From assembly GCF_900591205.1 (NCBI RefSeq), contig NZ_UUPU01000014.1:124001-188000 (forward strand): a DNA stretch of 64,000 bases, read 5' to 3'. This document shows positions 30,240 through 40,799 of this stretch, piece by piece. Within the stretch, counting starts at the first letter, position 1, and the number at the start of each line of letters is the position of its first letter. The notes under the pieces were generated by a model that was not told the DNA's origin, did not search any database, and worked only from the letters and a program-made list of their open reading frames with translations. The DNA is from Pseudomonas viridiflava. Its GTDB lineage: Bacteria > Pseudomonadota > Gammaproteobacteria > Pseudomonadales > Pseudomonadaceae. A program made the translations under genes and the position numbers.

Positions 30240-30926
30240 GGTTCAACGCGATGAGCACGCCCTCAGCCACGACTCATTTACCGCGATATTTTCCCGGTCT
30301 CTGGCGATATTTTGTCTGAGAACGCAAATTTTCGACGCTCCACAACCCTGAGGGTCACGGCCGCACCTTTCACCGACCTGTTGCAGGTCGCCTGAACCTT
30401 GCGATAGCCATTAACACCACCACTTGCCATTTTGGCGTGTTTGATCAATAGAAACAGTCGCTGATCGTCCTTTTATGGCGCAGATGTAGGCTCTGATAGC
30501 CATGCCAAGTAGCCCCTAGAATGAACGTTTTACCGCTAGGCAAAGATTTCGAAACGCTTGATGCTACTATAGCAGTACGATAAAGGCGTAATTCGACCGC
30601 ATTGATAGGCAAAGTACGCGGCGGCCTTTCTTAAGATGTAGTGTTCCTCCGTCATCCGATTGATGTCGGCGTGTAGACAACTAACATTGGTGCTCTGGTC
30701 ATCCTCATCAACGCGCTGTTGGGGGGAGGTAGCTTTTTCCCATGCATAGGGGCTGCTCACGGTACACTCCCCATCGTGCAGCCACCTCCGAGACAGGAAG
30801 CTGCTTCTCAATCACTTGCTTTAATAAGTTAATTCTAGTTCTCAGGGATATAGATAGTTGCTCATGGTATTTCCTACGGTATTGAGTAAAATAACTGGAG
30901 GTATCGACGAAGCCCAGAGCGATTCC
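30240..30926 (-). pseudogene. IS3-family remnant (orfA plus start of orfB) abutting an MCP gene
   Basis: The - strand holds an OrfA remnant (KQVIEKQLPVSEVAARWGV, HYILRKAAAYFA) and then the beginning of OrfB (DDQRLFLLIKHAKMASGGV, NGYRKVQATC). The element's terminal repeat ends near 30926, two bases from the MCP stop codon at 30928. The rve catalytic half of OrfB is missing. Confidence 0.7.
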
Positions 30927-30927
30927 A

Positions 30928-32562
30928 TCAATATCGAATTCGAAACTGAGCAACCAAATGATTCAGCTCAACCGCTAACTGTGTTAAATCTGACGTTGCA
31001 GCGGCTGTTTGGTTAGATCCTTCGAAAGCTTGAGTTGACAAGTCACGAATGCTAACAAGACTCTTGTCGATCTCCCTAGCGACTTGAGCTTGTTCTTCCG
31101 ATGCTGTCGCAATCAAAGCATTGCGCTCAGTTATATCATTGATCGAACTAGTAATTTCAAACAAAGCAACGCCGGCATCCTGCGCAGTGGATAAAGTTTT
31201 CTGAGCTTGACCGCTAGTTTTAGACATTGCGGAAACAGCTGCGCTGGTAGCTATCTGTATCGACTCAATTGTTTGCTGAATCTCGCTAGTAGATTGCTGT
31301 GTGCGATGTGCTAGAGCCCTCACTTCATCTGCAACAACTGCGAAACCTCGGCCCGCCTCACCTGCGCGAGCAGCTTCAATGGCCGCATTTAGAGCTAATA
31401 GGTTCGTTTGCTCCGCAATAGACTGAATGACATCTAACACCTTTTTTATGTCTTTAGCCATACCGTGTAAACCCTGGACTTCTTTGGAGGCGTCTTCAAC
31501 ATTTGCAACCATGATCCAAATCGCAGCCACCGTTTCCTCCACGCGGGCGTTGCCCGCGTTTGCGCCTGAGTTCGAGCGTTCGGCAGCTTGAGCAGCAGCA
31601 GATGCATTTCTGGCGACTTCTTCCACTGCTGTACTCATTTCGTTCACTGCAGTAGCAACCATATCAACTTCACCGTTTTGACGACGCATACCGATTTTGG
31701 CTTCTTCGGTAACTGCATGCATTTCCTCCGAGGTCGACGCCAGTTGATTAGATGAATCAGAGATCGAAGATAAAGTTGTACGAAGGTTATCTTGCATAAA
31801 TTTTAGGGCTATATTTAACTTGGCCATCTCATCTCTGCCTTGAGAATTGATCTCGTGCGTCAAATCATTTTTTGAAATACGTTCCGCTATTAAAATTGAC
31901 TCGGCGAGTGGTACGGTAATGCTGCGAGTGTATATGATCGCTAATGTGATAGCCGCGAAGATACTCAAAATGATTGAGATGACAACAATATTTTTTGTAT
32001 CTTTATACGAACTATCTGCCTCATCTCCAGCATCTTTAGCTTTCTTATTATTAAGCTCCGTCATTTTTATCAGATTTTCTTGTATTCGATCCGAGGCGGA
32101 CGTCATATCACTATGTAAAAGACTTATTGCTTGCTCGGTTTTTTCAGATGCTAATAATTTTAAGTATTTATCTTGTATGATTCGATAATCATCGTATGAT
32201 TTGATAAGGATTGCTATATATTCTTTTCCTGATTCGGTAACTATCAATTTTTTTAACTGAACAAACAACTCATTCAGAGTTTGACGATTTTTTTCGCTGT
32301 CAGCTAGAGCTTGGTTTTTTCGCTCAACTGATTCAAGAGGGTTATTAAGTCTGGAATTGTTGAGCTTTATACTTACGAACTCTTTATCAATCCTTCCTAG
32401 CAAATAAATACTCGGCATAACATTGCTTTCAACGAACTCCTCAGCCAAATTTAACTCTTTTGCCTGATGCAATGCCACTAAGCCCGTGCAAATAATTATT
32501 AAGCAAAAAAAACTGAAGAATAATGAAGATCTGTAAGTTAAGTTCAGCATTCGAATAATCAT
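30928..32562 (-). CDS. methyl-accepting chemotaxis protein
   Basis: The 544-aa receptor is a full-length paralogue of the MCP at 16513. It has TM1 ([17 protein letters not shown]), a helical periplasmic sensor of about 150 residues, TM2 ([19 protein letters not shown]), HAMP, and the signalling hairpin [20 protein letters not shown]. The last residues (FRIRY) appear to be altered by an IS3 end that abuts the stop codon. The gene is more AT-rich than its paralogue. Ligand unknown. Confidence 0.87.
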   Translation of the reverse strand: MIIRMLNLTYRSSLFFSFFCLIIICTGLVALHQAKELNLAEEFVESNVMPSIYLLGRIDKEFVSIKLNNSRLNNPLESVERKNQALADSEKNRQTLNELFVQLKKLIVTESGKEYIAILIKSYDDYRIIQDKYLKLLASEKTEQAISLLHSDMTSASDRIQENLIKMTELNNKKAKDAGDEADSSYKDTKNIVVISIILSIFAAITLAIIYTRSITVPLAESILIAERISKNDLTHEINSQGRDEMAKLNIALKFMQDNLRTTLSSISDSSNQLASTSEEMHAVTEEAKIGMRRQNGEVDMVATAVNEMSTAVEEVARNASAAAQAAERSNSGANAGNARVEETVAAIWIMVANVEDASKEVQGLHGMAKDIKKVLDVIQSIAEQTNLLALNAAIEAARAGEAGRGFAVVADEVRALAHRTQQSTSEIQQTIESIQIATSAAVSAMSKTSGQAQKTLSTAQDAGVALFEITSSINDITERNALIATASEEQAQVAREIDKSLVSIRDLSTQAFEGSNQTAAATSDLTQLAVELNHLVAQFRIRY

Positions 32563-32961
32563 ATTATAATCTCTTGGGTTTTCAAATTTTAGCTTATGAT
32601 GGCTATGCTATTTGGATAAATATAGAACAACAGCCAATGTTTCGTTCAGGTGAGGCTTGTGCGCTTCATCAACGTTTTCGACCATCAAACTAAAAACTTT
32701 AATTTTCTATGAGGCTTTAATTGATTTTTTAATTAACTATAAAAAAATTATATTTTAGCGAAAAAAACAGTTAAATTACGAAGAAAATTTCACTAAATAA
32801 TTCTGGAGCGGAGCACTTAAGCCTACGGTAGATGTTGCGCAATGCAAATTTTATTACCGTTGGTCGCCAACAATAAAAACAACCAACTGTCATGTCAGAA
32901 ATTCTTGTGACTAAGGTGTCAAAGTTATATAGTTAAACAGACGAATGTAGAGTGCTTTAAA
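32563..32961. other. AT-rich intergenic region between divergent genes
   Basis: It carries the upstream regions of the MCP (-) and the orphan gene (+). Long A/T runs are present near 32740-32770. No gene is seen. Confidence 0.4.
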
Positions 32962-33450
32962 ATGATTGATAGGCATAACGACAATTTATTAACGTTTCCC
33001 GAATGTTCAATGATATCAGAGGTTGTGGGGGTTTCTGCCGCTTTACAATTAATAACAATTTCGCCTTTTTTCGAATTCGTGGCTCTGAGGCTCGCTTCGG
33101 ATGATTCTTGGTTGGCATGCTCAATAAATGGCGATTTATACTGGAGTGGAAATCCAAATCTAAAAAGCCTGAGTGAGTTGAAATTATTAAGAGGCTTAGG
33201 ACTAACTGGAAAAAAGATGCTAACTCCGCTTGGCACGAATTGTTCGCTTTACTCTGATATTTTTTCAAAAAAATATGGAACAATTAATGTTGTAGTAATG
33301 AAGGTTATTAGGCCTGATGGACATGTCATTGGAGATTTGTTCGCAGGTACAACTAATGACTGTGTCTTACCAATATTCCCAGTTGAAATCCAACAGCTTG
33401 AATTTCTTGTTAAGATGCTATCTTGTTTAGTCGTTAGCCTGCCCGCGTGA
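32962..33450 (+). CDS. AT-rich orphan protein
   Basis: The 162-aa product (MIDRHNDNLLTFPECS) has alternating hydrophobic strands and helices (FFEFVALRLASDDSWLACSI, then TINVVVMKVIRPDGHVIGDL), which recall a small alpha/beta sensory fold such as GAF, but no motif proves it. The ribosome binding site is weak. Function unknown. Confidence 0.5.
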   Translation: MIDRHNDNLLTFPECSMISEVVGVSAALQLITISPFFEFVALRLASDDSWLACSINGDLYWSGNPNLKSLSELKLLRGLGLTGKKMLTPLGTNCSLYSDIFSKKYGTINVVVMKVIRPDGHVIGDLFAGTTNDCVLPIFPVEIQQLEFLVKMLSCLVVSLPA

Positions 33451-33546
33451 GTTATATTTAGAAAAAGCTTAAAGTAAATTATAAAAATTTATTTATATGT
33501 TTTCATATTGTGATTATAAATAAGTAAAATATATGTTATCTACGTT

Positions 33547-34008
33547 TTAATCCGGAATTCCTATTGCTCTGAGAGATGCTGCGTCGGTGATACAATTTTT
33601 TATCAGGCTTTCACATACGTCATTCAATTCGTTATGGCAAGCGAGAAATATAGCTGCGCTTTCGGCGTCTTCTTTTATGGTACGCCTTACTTCTTTCGCA
33701 GCGTATCTCAACTCATCGAATGCAACGCCAAGTTTACCAATGGTTGAGAGCTGAGCCTCTTCGATAATTTGATTAAGATAGTCGCGCGACTTTTCCAAAA
33801 GCGAAATTTCCTCTTGTAAAAAATTCGGACACTTTAAAATGTTCGAGGCATTTTCAATTGCGTTTTTGATATTATAGATATTCTGATTATAGATCGCTAG
33901 CGTATTAATCATATCTATGCGACTCGAAATGATATTGTTGGCTAAACTGACACATGATTTAACTTTTAATTTATAGTTTTGCAACGCCTGTTTTTTTATA
34001 GAATTCAT
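33547..34008 (-). CDS. AT-rich orphan helical protein, paralogue of the gene at 24570
   Basis: The 153-aa protein (MNSIKKQALQNYKLKVKSC) is predicted to be all helical. It shares with the product of 24570-25052 a central signature (TIGKLGVAFDELR here) and a similar C-terminal helix pair. Family not recognised. Both copies sit near MCP genes in AT-rich DNA, which hints at spread by shared rearrangements. Confidence 0.55.
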   Translation of the reverse strand: MNSIKKQALQNYKLKVKSCVSLANNIISSRIDMINTLAIYNQNIYNIKNAIENASNILKCPNFLQEEISLLEKSRDYLNQIIEEAQLSTIGKLGVAFDELRYAAKEVRRTIKEDAESAAIFLACHNELNDVCESLIKNCITDAASLRAIGIPD

Positions 34009-34370
34009 TTTTTAATTAACCCTTTGCTATATTTTGAATATACTAACACCTAGATGCTACTGCGAAAATGCTAGAGTCGATAGCTTTTCGTATTACTCCT
34101 AATTACATCGTTTTTTTCATGGTTGTTTTTGCCTCGAATCGGGATATAAGATTTATAAATATTAGTTTAAGATTGCTCGGATTGATGTTGATTTAAGCTG
34201 TCAAGCGAATCTTTATAGTTAATTTCCTTATGTTAGAATTTTAAGCTTTAGATTCTAATAGTCTGTTTGTTTAGTGATTATGCTCTATATTATTGTGAAT
34301 AGCTTTTTGCGAAATTTAAAAATTTTCATAATTTAAATTGCTAGCTTGACTAATTCCTTAATCATATAAA
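34009..34370. other. AT-rich gene-free stretch
   Basis: No gene recognised. It holds the upstream region of the orphan gene at its left end. Confidence 0.35.
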
Positions 34371-35336
34371 CTATCGCAGAGGCCCTTTAATATTGTATTG
34401 AGTTTTGAACGGTGTTTCGCCAAATCTGTCTTTGTAATATTTGGAAAACATACAAGCATCAGAGAATCCCCATGATAGGGCAATATTTTGCCAAGTGTTA
34501 CGATTGTTTTCATTGAGTATCTCTTCGCGTGCGGATTTGAGTCTGACTTCTCTTAGATATTGCAGCGGAGTTATATTTCTATGCGCTTTAAATCCTAGTT
34601 GAATATTTCTAATGCTAGTGAATGAATACGTTGCGAGATCGTTTATAGTTATTTTTTCTCTAGCATGTGCATGGATGTATTCGATGGCTCGATTTATATG
34701 TCGTGGTAATCTATACTGCTGATTAAATATCTCAGTCTTATTAAAAGCTCGAGATGTTGCAGTTCTAGAGTTTACTAATTGAATCCAGCGATTTAAGTTT
34801 GGAAGGCTTTTTACTTTTTTTTCATCATTCTGTAAGCTTATAACCCAAGAATACACTGAGATATCCGCAACTGAATATTCGTTGCCAGCAATGTATGGGT
34901 GTTTTTCCAAAAGGCTATCTATGATTTTGTACAGCTCTTTCATATTATCAATGCGTCTACCACCTGCATTTAGGCTATAAGTTTCATGATTAGATTCTAA
35001 ATTAAATAAATTTGGATTTTTATCTTTGAAGAATAACCATTCCGTAACATTTTTCTTCTCTCTTAAGTCAGTCGGTATTAGCTTTCCGCTTTTTTCTGCT
35101 AAATATAAAAGAATGGCCGCCGATCCTAAAACTGTTATTGGATCGCCGTTATCGCATGGATCATTATCGACGATAACTGCAAATTTTTCGACAGCCATGG
35201 AAGCTAGGTAATTTGAGTTTATGGGATTTTCATTATTGGGCCCCGCTGGTCTGATGCAATATTGCAGGCGTGCCTCTTCTAAACAGAGAAGGATTTCTAA
35301 GGAATCGGTGGTTGGCCAGCAAAAAAAATCAATCAT
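34371..35336 (-). CDS. glutathione S-transferase/AraC-family regulator fusion
   Basis: One uninterrupted 321-residue frame joins two known folds. Residues 1-85 read as a GST thioredoxin-like domain (LCLEEARLQYCI, then VLGSAAILLYLAEKSGKLIP). Residues ~90-200 are the helical GST C-domain (YIAGNEYSVADISVYSWV, NLNRWIQLVNSR). Residues ~207-314 are an AraC DNA-binding domain (RLPRHINRAIEYIHAHAREK, NIQLGFKAHRNITPLQYLRE, and WGFSDACMFSKYYKDRFG near residues 289-306). AraC regulators usually carry a cupin-like sensor in front, so a GST-like sensor is unusual. A separate GST gene lies about 1.5 kb away. It could sense a glutathione conjugate, by inference. Confidence 0.82.
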   Translation of the reverse strand: MIDFFCWPTTDSLEILLCLEEARLQYCIRPAGPNNENPINSNYLASMAVEKFAVIVDNDPCDNGDPITVLGSAAILLYLAEKSGKLIPTDLREKKNVTEWLFFKDKNPNLFNLESNHETYSLNAGGRRIDNMKELYKIIDSLLEKHPYIAGNEYSVADISVYSWVISLQNDEKKVKSLPNLNRWIQLVNSRTATSRAFNKTEIFNQQYRLPRHINRAIEYIHAHAREKITINDLATYSFTSIRNIQLGFKAHRNITPLQYLREVRLKSAREEILNENNRNTWQNIALSWGFSDACMFSKYYKDRFGETPFKTQYNIKGPLR

Positions 35337-36149
35337 CTGACAAAATCCACTTATATTTCTTTGGTTCGGTTAGTTTGATTAGTTGTCTTAGCTCGACTAA
35401 ACGAAGCTGTTCGAAAAACATCATACTAACTTTCCAAAAATTGAACGTTATTTTTAGCTTTTGTTTACGTCTTGGTTACTCTTTAATCAACACTTTTCGT
35501 TTATATATGCACATCCTCAATGATTTATTTCTTAAATCATCGATAAAGCGCGTCATCCGTTAAGCGCTTGACACTGAGGGTTAAGGATAATTCCTCAACA
35601 TAGAGCCCGAGTTCCGGCGGAAGCTTCAAGGGGCACCTCCGATTAGCCTGCTCATAGATTTTCACTAATGTGGTTTGCATGTCTTTTTGTAATTTAGATC
35701 AAACGATTCAAAATGAAAACATTATTTTTGAAAAATTTATGGTCTTTCAGTCGAAGGGGGGGCGTTGAACACGCCTCGGCGGTGGTGCGCCATGCAAACG
35801 CGCCCACCATGCCGCAATCGCGTTTGCCAAGAGGGCTCTGAGGAAGACTTCGAAATTTGGTGACATACGAAAAATGCGAGACCACTGTTGAACGCCTATG
35901 ACACAAATGTCTTTCACCGACTTCTAGTTCTCTGCTCAAGTAGGCTCCTATGGCAAGCGTGTTGTATAAGGTCGTGCCCTAATAGGGCTCCATAGAGATG
36001 ATCGAAGCAAGATATGCGTCGAACCAGGTTCCACGGTGGGAAAGCAATAAGGGCGCTCTGTGCGCCAGTTCATTTGGTAGATTTCCGTTCGCAGCAGCGT
36101 TTAGAACTAGATCCGAAAAAACAGTGTTTGTGAAAAATGATACGCAATA
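35337..36149. other. gene-free stretch
   Basis: Scattered short frames only. Part may be further decayed IS sequence, but I could not match it to a family. Confidence 0.35.
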
Positions 36150-36300
36150 ATCGCAAGGGGGAGGTTTGGGCTTGCGCCAAGATCGAAAATCCGTTCGTGG
36201 TAATCAAGCGCCGGTTTTGCCTATGAAGAGTTCACTATCGAGGCTTGACCAGGAAAAGCAGCATATGAAGACTTTTAAATTAAAGCCTTGTCGGCATTCC
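36150..36300 (+). pseudogene. IS5-family transposase C-terminal remnant
   Basis: The + strand reads AKIENPFVVIKRRF followed after a frameshift by RVHYRGLTRKS, matching the IS5-family segment with the catalytic Glu (KVEHPFRVIKRQFG, RYRGLAKN). Confidence 0.6.
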
Positions 36301-36322
36301 GGATCAATTAAGTAAAGCTTAA

Positions 36323-36408
36323 GAGGGCTCTAGCCAGTCCGCTATTGCAATGTCTCAACTGATCAAACTCGCCAGCGAATTGAATGGGCTGGTGACGCTG
36401 CTTCGAAC
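36323..36408 (+). pseudogene. MCP C-terminal remnant
   Basis: EGSSQSAIAMSQLIKLASEL followed by NGLVTLL matches the last 28 residues of the MCP at 16513 ([20 protein letters not shown] then NRLVKQF). All the rest of the receptor is gone. It follows directly after the IS5 remnant. Confidence 0.65.
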
Positions 36409-36845
36409 GTGGATAGTCTTGCTTGTCGTATACAGTGAATAAACTTTGCTTCAGCGTTGAACAGGCGTTAGCCGCAAACAGTGCTGAAGGTAAAGGCTTT
36501 CAAAGTAGGCGTCCGCGGAAGTCAACTTAAAGTGATCGACGCAAGCTCAATGCACAAAGCACGGTGAATACATAAATTATCTTTAGTCTGTTCCTAAAAT
36601 TTATCAATGACGCCCGCTCCAATAGGAAATAGGCGTAACCGAGAAGTTCTTTAGACTAACGCTACCTATCGCTTGGCGACCGGAGCAATCGCTAAATCGT
36701 GTGAGTCTGTTTGAGAGAGTCCGGCTGTCTCTTGATCCCTTTGTCGTTAATGTGAAGATAAAATTTGTCTGGATATGCTGTTTTGCCTAATAGACCGCTG
36801 GCCGCCGCTCCGTCGGCGAGTACTACCTTGCCCGAAGCTGAATCC
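36409..36845. other. gene-free stretch
   Basis: No recognisable gene. It lies downstream of the GST gene. Confidence 0.35.
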
Positions 36846-37550
36846 TCATACCGTCCTTGGATAGTTAGATGGGAACAACGCACGTTTGGCCTGCTCGTCC
36901 ATTTCTTTTTTGAATGGATGGTCGATCCCAATATTTTTTGCACGAACTGCCGCCGGGCGGGAATCAACGCGTTCAAACCAATTTTTCAGGTTTGGATAAT
37001 CTGCCAGTGCAACTTCAGCACCTTTCATCACCCTTGGAGCTTTGGTCAGCCAGCCCCAAGTCGAAATGTCGGCAAGGGTATATTCGTTGCCAACGATGTA
37101 TTCACGGCCTGCAAGGTGACCGTCTAACACCTCATAGTGACGTTCGATTTCACGACGATATCGATTTTCTGCATAGTCATTACCTGGCGGCGCCGAATAC
37201 TGAAAATGTACAGCTTGGCCGGAAAACGGCCCTAGCCCCGAAGCAATGAAAAATAACCACGACAGTAGCTGCGGCTTGTCTTCAGGCGAGCCCATGAACT
37301 GGCCGGTTTTCTCTCCCAGATACAAGAGGATGGCGCTGGAGTCGAAAACCCGGACTTCTCTGCCACGCGGCCCTTCAGTATCGATGATCGCAGGCACCTT
37401 TCCGTTTGGATTTATCGCCCGGAAATCAGGCAAGTGTTGCTCGCCCTTGCTAGTGTCGACTGGCACGATTTGATAAGCCAGGCCTGACTCTTCAAGAAAT
37501 AAGGCGACTTTCGCCGGGTTTGGTGTGGGGTGAAAATAGAAGCGGATCAT
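36846..37550 (-). CDS. glutathione S-transferase
   Basis: The 234-aa protein starts MIRFYFHPTPNPAKVALFLE; the frame extends to 37589 but this Met is the family-typical start. The N-terminal thioredoxin fold (NPNGKVPAIID, VFDSSAILLYLGEKTG) and the helical C-domain (YIVGNEYTLADISTWGW, YPNLKNWFERVDSRP) are complete. It resembles YfcG/YghU-type GSTs, which act as glutathione-dependent disulphide reductases or transferases. The neighbour at 34371 carries the same fold fused to a regulator. Confidence 0.88.
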   Translation of the reverse strand: MIRFYFHPTPNPAKVALFLEESGLAYQIVPVDTSKGEQHLPDFRAINPNGKVPAIIDTEGPRGREVRVFDSSAILLYLGEKTGQFMGSPEDKPQLLSWLFFIASGLGPFSGQAVHFQYSAPPGNDYAENRYRREIERHYEVLDGHLAGREYIVGNEYTLADISTWGWLTKAPRVMKGAEVALADYPNLKNWFERVDSRPAAVRAKNIGIDHPFKKEMDEQAKRALFPSNYPRTV

Positions 37551-37781
37551 AACGTAATCTCTTGAGAGGGAATGGATGCAACCGAGCACGTATTTGATTC
37601 TGGAGCGATTGATCTAGAATAGATGAATTGTGGAGCTGCGCGCAACATCACGTTTTTTCCGAAGGGAAATGGAGATTGTTTCCGCTGGTCGAATACTGAC
37701 CCCGTAAGGGCTGTTCTGCTGACTGAAAACTGACTCAGGTGTTTACCTGCTTCTGCTCACTTTCGATCAGGACAATACAGG

Positions 37782-39292
37782 GTGATCAGCATGGAAATGT
37801 TGGGAGACATCCGACGGATTTACTTCCGCGACAAGCTCTCGCTGCATCAGACAGCCAAGCCTCCCGGGCTGTCGATAAACACCATGCGAAAGTGGGGCAG
37901 AGCGCCCAAAGCCACTCAACTGGCATACCAACGGTGCGCAACCTTCAACAAAATCAGCCCATTCCACGACACGCTATAACATGCGCTGAAAGCCGATTCG
38001 TTCCGGGCAAAGCACAACCGTAGAAGCGCCAGAGCACTTTTCGAAAAGATTAAGGCCGAGGTCTATAACGGCGGCTACATCCAACTCACGGCGTTGTGCG
38101 CACCTGGCGAGGCTAGCAAGGCAAGTCTTTAAGCGCTTTTGTGTTACTGACTTTTGCTCTGGGTGAGGCCTTTCAATTTGACTGGAGCGAAGAAGGTCTG
38201 CTGATCGGTCGGCTGTTTCGACGCATCTCGGTCTCCAACATGAAGCTCTGCGCCAGTCGCGCTTTCTGGTTGGTCGCCCACCCCAGCCAAGGCCACGAAA
38301 TGCTGTTCGACACTCATACGCGCTCTTCTGCACCGCTTGGGGGAGTGCCCTGTCGCGGTATTTACGACAACAATAAAACGGCTGTCGACAAGGTCATCAA
38401 AGAGAAGGGCCGCACGGTGAATGCCTAGTTTGCTGTCATGTGTGCCCACTATTTGTTCGATCCCGACATCTGCAACGTAGTCTCCCGCTGGAAAAAGAGC
38501 ATCGTCGAAAAGAATGTACACTACAGCCGGCGGCGTATCTGGCTCGATGCTCAAAGGTGCATGTTCCCCATCTTTGAAGAATTGAATATCTGGCTCGGTC
38601 AACGCTGCCGGTCACTCTGGAGCGAGCTGGTGCGTCCGCATTACAACGGGCTGACGGTGGCGGAGGTCTTGGAGCTGGAGAGGGTCGAGATGATGCCGAT
38701 GCCGACAACGTTTGATAGCTATGTCGAACGTACCGTGCGGGTCTCCAGCACCTGCCCCTGATCAGCGTGGCGCGAAATCGCTATTCAGTGCCATGTAAGC
38801 GCGTCGGCCAGTGGTTTAGAAGTCGTCTTTATCCATCCTGGATCGTGGTTATCGCCGATGAAACGGTGATTGCCAGTCACAAGCGCCTCTTTGATCGAGA
38901 TCAGGTCAGTTTTGACTTGCAGCATCACGTCCCGCTTATCGAACTCAAGCCCGGTGCACTGCATAATGGCGCGCCATTTTCCAATCTACCGAAGCCGTTG
39001 TTGCTTCTAAAGCGGGGACTCGGCGTCACACCAACGGTGATCGAATCATGATGCAGGTACTGGCTGCTGTGCCTATCGCCGGTGTTGAACCGGTGTTGGT
39101 TGGGGTGGAGTTGGTACCTGAGTCGGGAAGTCTGAGCGCTGATCAAATCTTCAATTTCCTTGCCCGCCTGACCTCCACTGCACCACCTCCCTGCTTGGAA
39201 ACCAGCCTGCAACTCAAAGTGACGCCTGTTGCCAATACGGCGCGCTACGGCCGGCTCCGTACGACCGATGAGGAGAATTGCAATGCGTGACT
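37782..39292 (+). pseudogene. istA: IS21 istA transposase pseudogene
   Basis: In order, the + strand encodes EMLGDIRRIYFRDKLSLHQ, TFNKISPFHDTL with a stop at 37977, then TFALGEAFQFDWSEEG, RAFWLVAHPSQGHEML (catalytic-core region), YDNNKTAVDKV, RFRRIWLDAQ-like and ARNRYSVPCKRVGQW segments, ending ARYGRLRTTDEE. Stops and frameshifts (near 37977, 38130, 38427 and 38761) break it into five or more frames. Confidence 0.8.
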
Positions 39293-40097
39293 TAATGACA
39301 GAACTCAAAGAGCTGCGCGTGCACGGCATGGCCGGTGCCTGGGAAGAACTCGTCTCTCAAGGAACAGCTTCGACAGCTTCATCGAAATGGCTGCTGAAAC
39401 ACATGCTCCAGCAGGAGCGTGCGGATAGCGCGGTGCGCTCGGTGAACCACCAGATGAACATGGCGAAACCCCCAATGCATCTTGATTTTGCGGGCTTTGA
39501 CTTCAGCGCTTCCAAGCTTCCGGCGCTCATACCCGGCTGGTCAGCGATCTATCCAGTTTGGCGTTCACTGAAGACGCGCAGAAAGTCGTGTTCATTGGCG
39601 GCCTAAGAACCGGGAAAACACACACCTGGCCAGTGCCCTGGCTGTATCCGTAATCACGGCCTACAACAAACGCGTGTGCCTCTTCTCCACTTTGGATTTG
39701 GTCAATCTCCTGGAGCGAGAAAAGTACGATGGTAAGGTAGGACGGATCGCCCTGGGACTGCTTCACATACACCTGGTAATACTTGATGAGCTGGGTTATT
39801 TGCCTTTTAGCTAAAGCGGCGGCGCCCCGTTATTTCACCTGCTGTCCAAACTGTACGAGCACACCAGCGTGGTGATCACCACCAACCTCCGCTTCTCAGA
39901 ACGGTAGAGCGTATTTGGTGACGTCAAGATGACTACGATGTTGTTGGATCGGTTGACATACCACTGCCACATCGTCGACACGGGCAACGAGTCCTACCGC
40001 CTTCAACACAGCACCTTGGCCGCCCAGACAAAGATCAAATCACCAGAACGAAAGCGCAAGGGTGGAGGTGATATCGAGGACGACCAGCCGTTTTGAT
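39283..40097 (+). pseudogene. istB: IS21 istB ATPase helper pseudogene
   Basis: The gene begins MRDLMTELKELRVHGMAGAW and keeps about 90 residues. After a frameshift near 39535 the ATP-binding part (FIGGLRTGKTH-like, degenerate Walker A) and the ILDELGYLPF Walker B region occur in other frames with stops. It overlaps the end of istA by 10 bases, the usual IS21 order. Confidence 0.75.
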
Positions 40098-40265
40098 CCG
40101 CTTCTTAAACGTCCTGCTGCATGCGTACGTGCGGTGGGGCTGAATGCGTATTCAACTAGAGCGCTCCTGCTCAGCTTAACCACAATTGCTGGGACAAAAA
40201 TCAGCAATCCGTCCTGGGTCAATTTTCAATCGGCAGGGTGGGCCAGTTTTCAATCAGCGCCAACA

Positions 40266-40799
40266 TGCTGACGCGTTGCCCACACAGAGACCCAGTAAGA
40301 TCGGGCAATTGGTACCGGATCAAAGCATGCCGGCCTGCTGAATAATGGTTCGCCCAGAAGCAGGAGCTCGGAGCGATTCAATACTACAGCTCTAGCCGGG
40401 TAGGCTCAGGTGCAGCAAGGAGGAGTGGTGGCCCTTGCCGTCCAGCGGAGAAAGACCTGTTTGAACACACCCACTATGTAAATCAACCCTACCGCTTCGG
40501 AATTCTGTTCTCTCACATCAACGCTCATGGGGAACTAGCATAGCGGACAGTTGGCTTTTCCATGGCTACCTAATGGTGCCTAGGTCAAAAAATAGAGCCT
40601 AGCGGCCAGCTTTTACTTTATACCTAAATTAGGTCGATGTGATTGGGCGACATCTGAACCCGCTTACGCCAACTCGACCGAAAATCGACTCTCGACGGTA
40701 ATAGATAGATGGTGGCGAAGTTGCCAATATCAGCGTAGATAAGAGGTACACTGCTGATTGCCAATTGCCACTACAGTTTGCCTGATCGAAGGAAATACG
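40266..40799. other. gene-free stretch upstream of the diguanylate cyclase
   Basis: No coding sequence recognised. It presumably contains the cyclase promoter. Confidence 0.35.

Larger units (their letters stand above)
37677..40265 (+). mobile_element. decayed IS21-family element
   Basis: The left end (GTTTCCGCTGGTCGAATACT near 37678) and the right end (read inverted, GTTGGCGCTGATTGAAAACT ending near 40265) are related terminal repeats. Between them lie degraded istA and istB. Direct flanking duplications are not visible. The element is non-functional. Confidence 0.7.

Noticed and set aside
35694..35939. Short - strand frame in the gene-free stretch after the fusion gene
   Set aside because: Could not be matched to any transposase or other family by eye.
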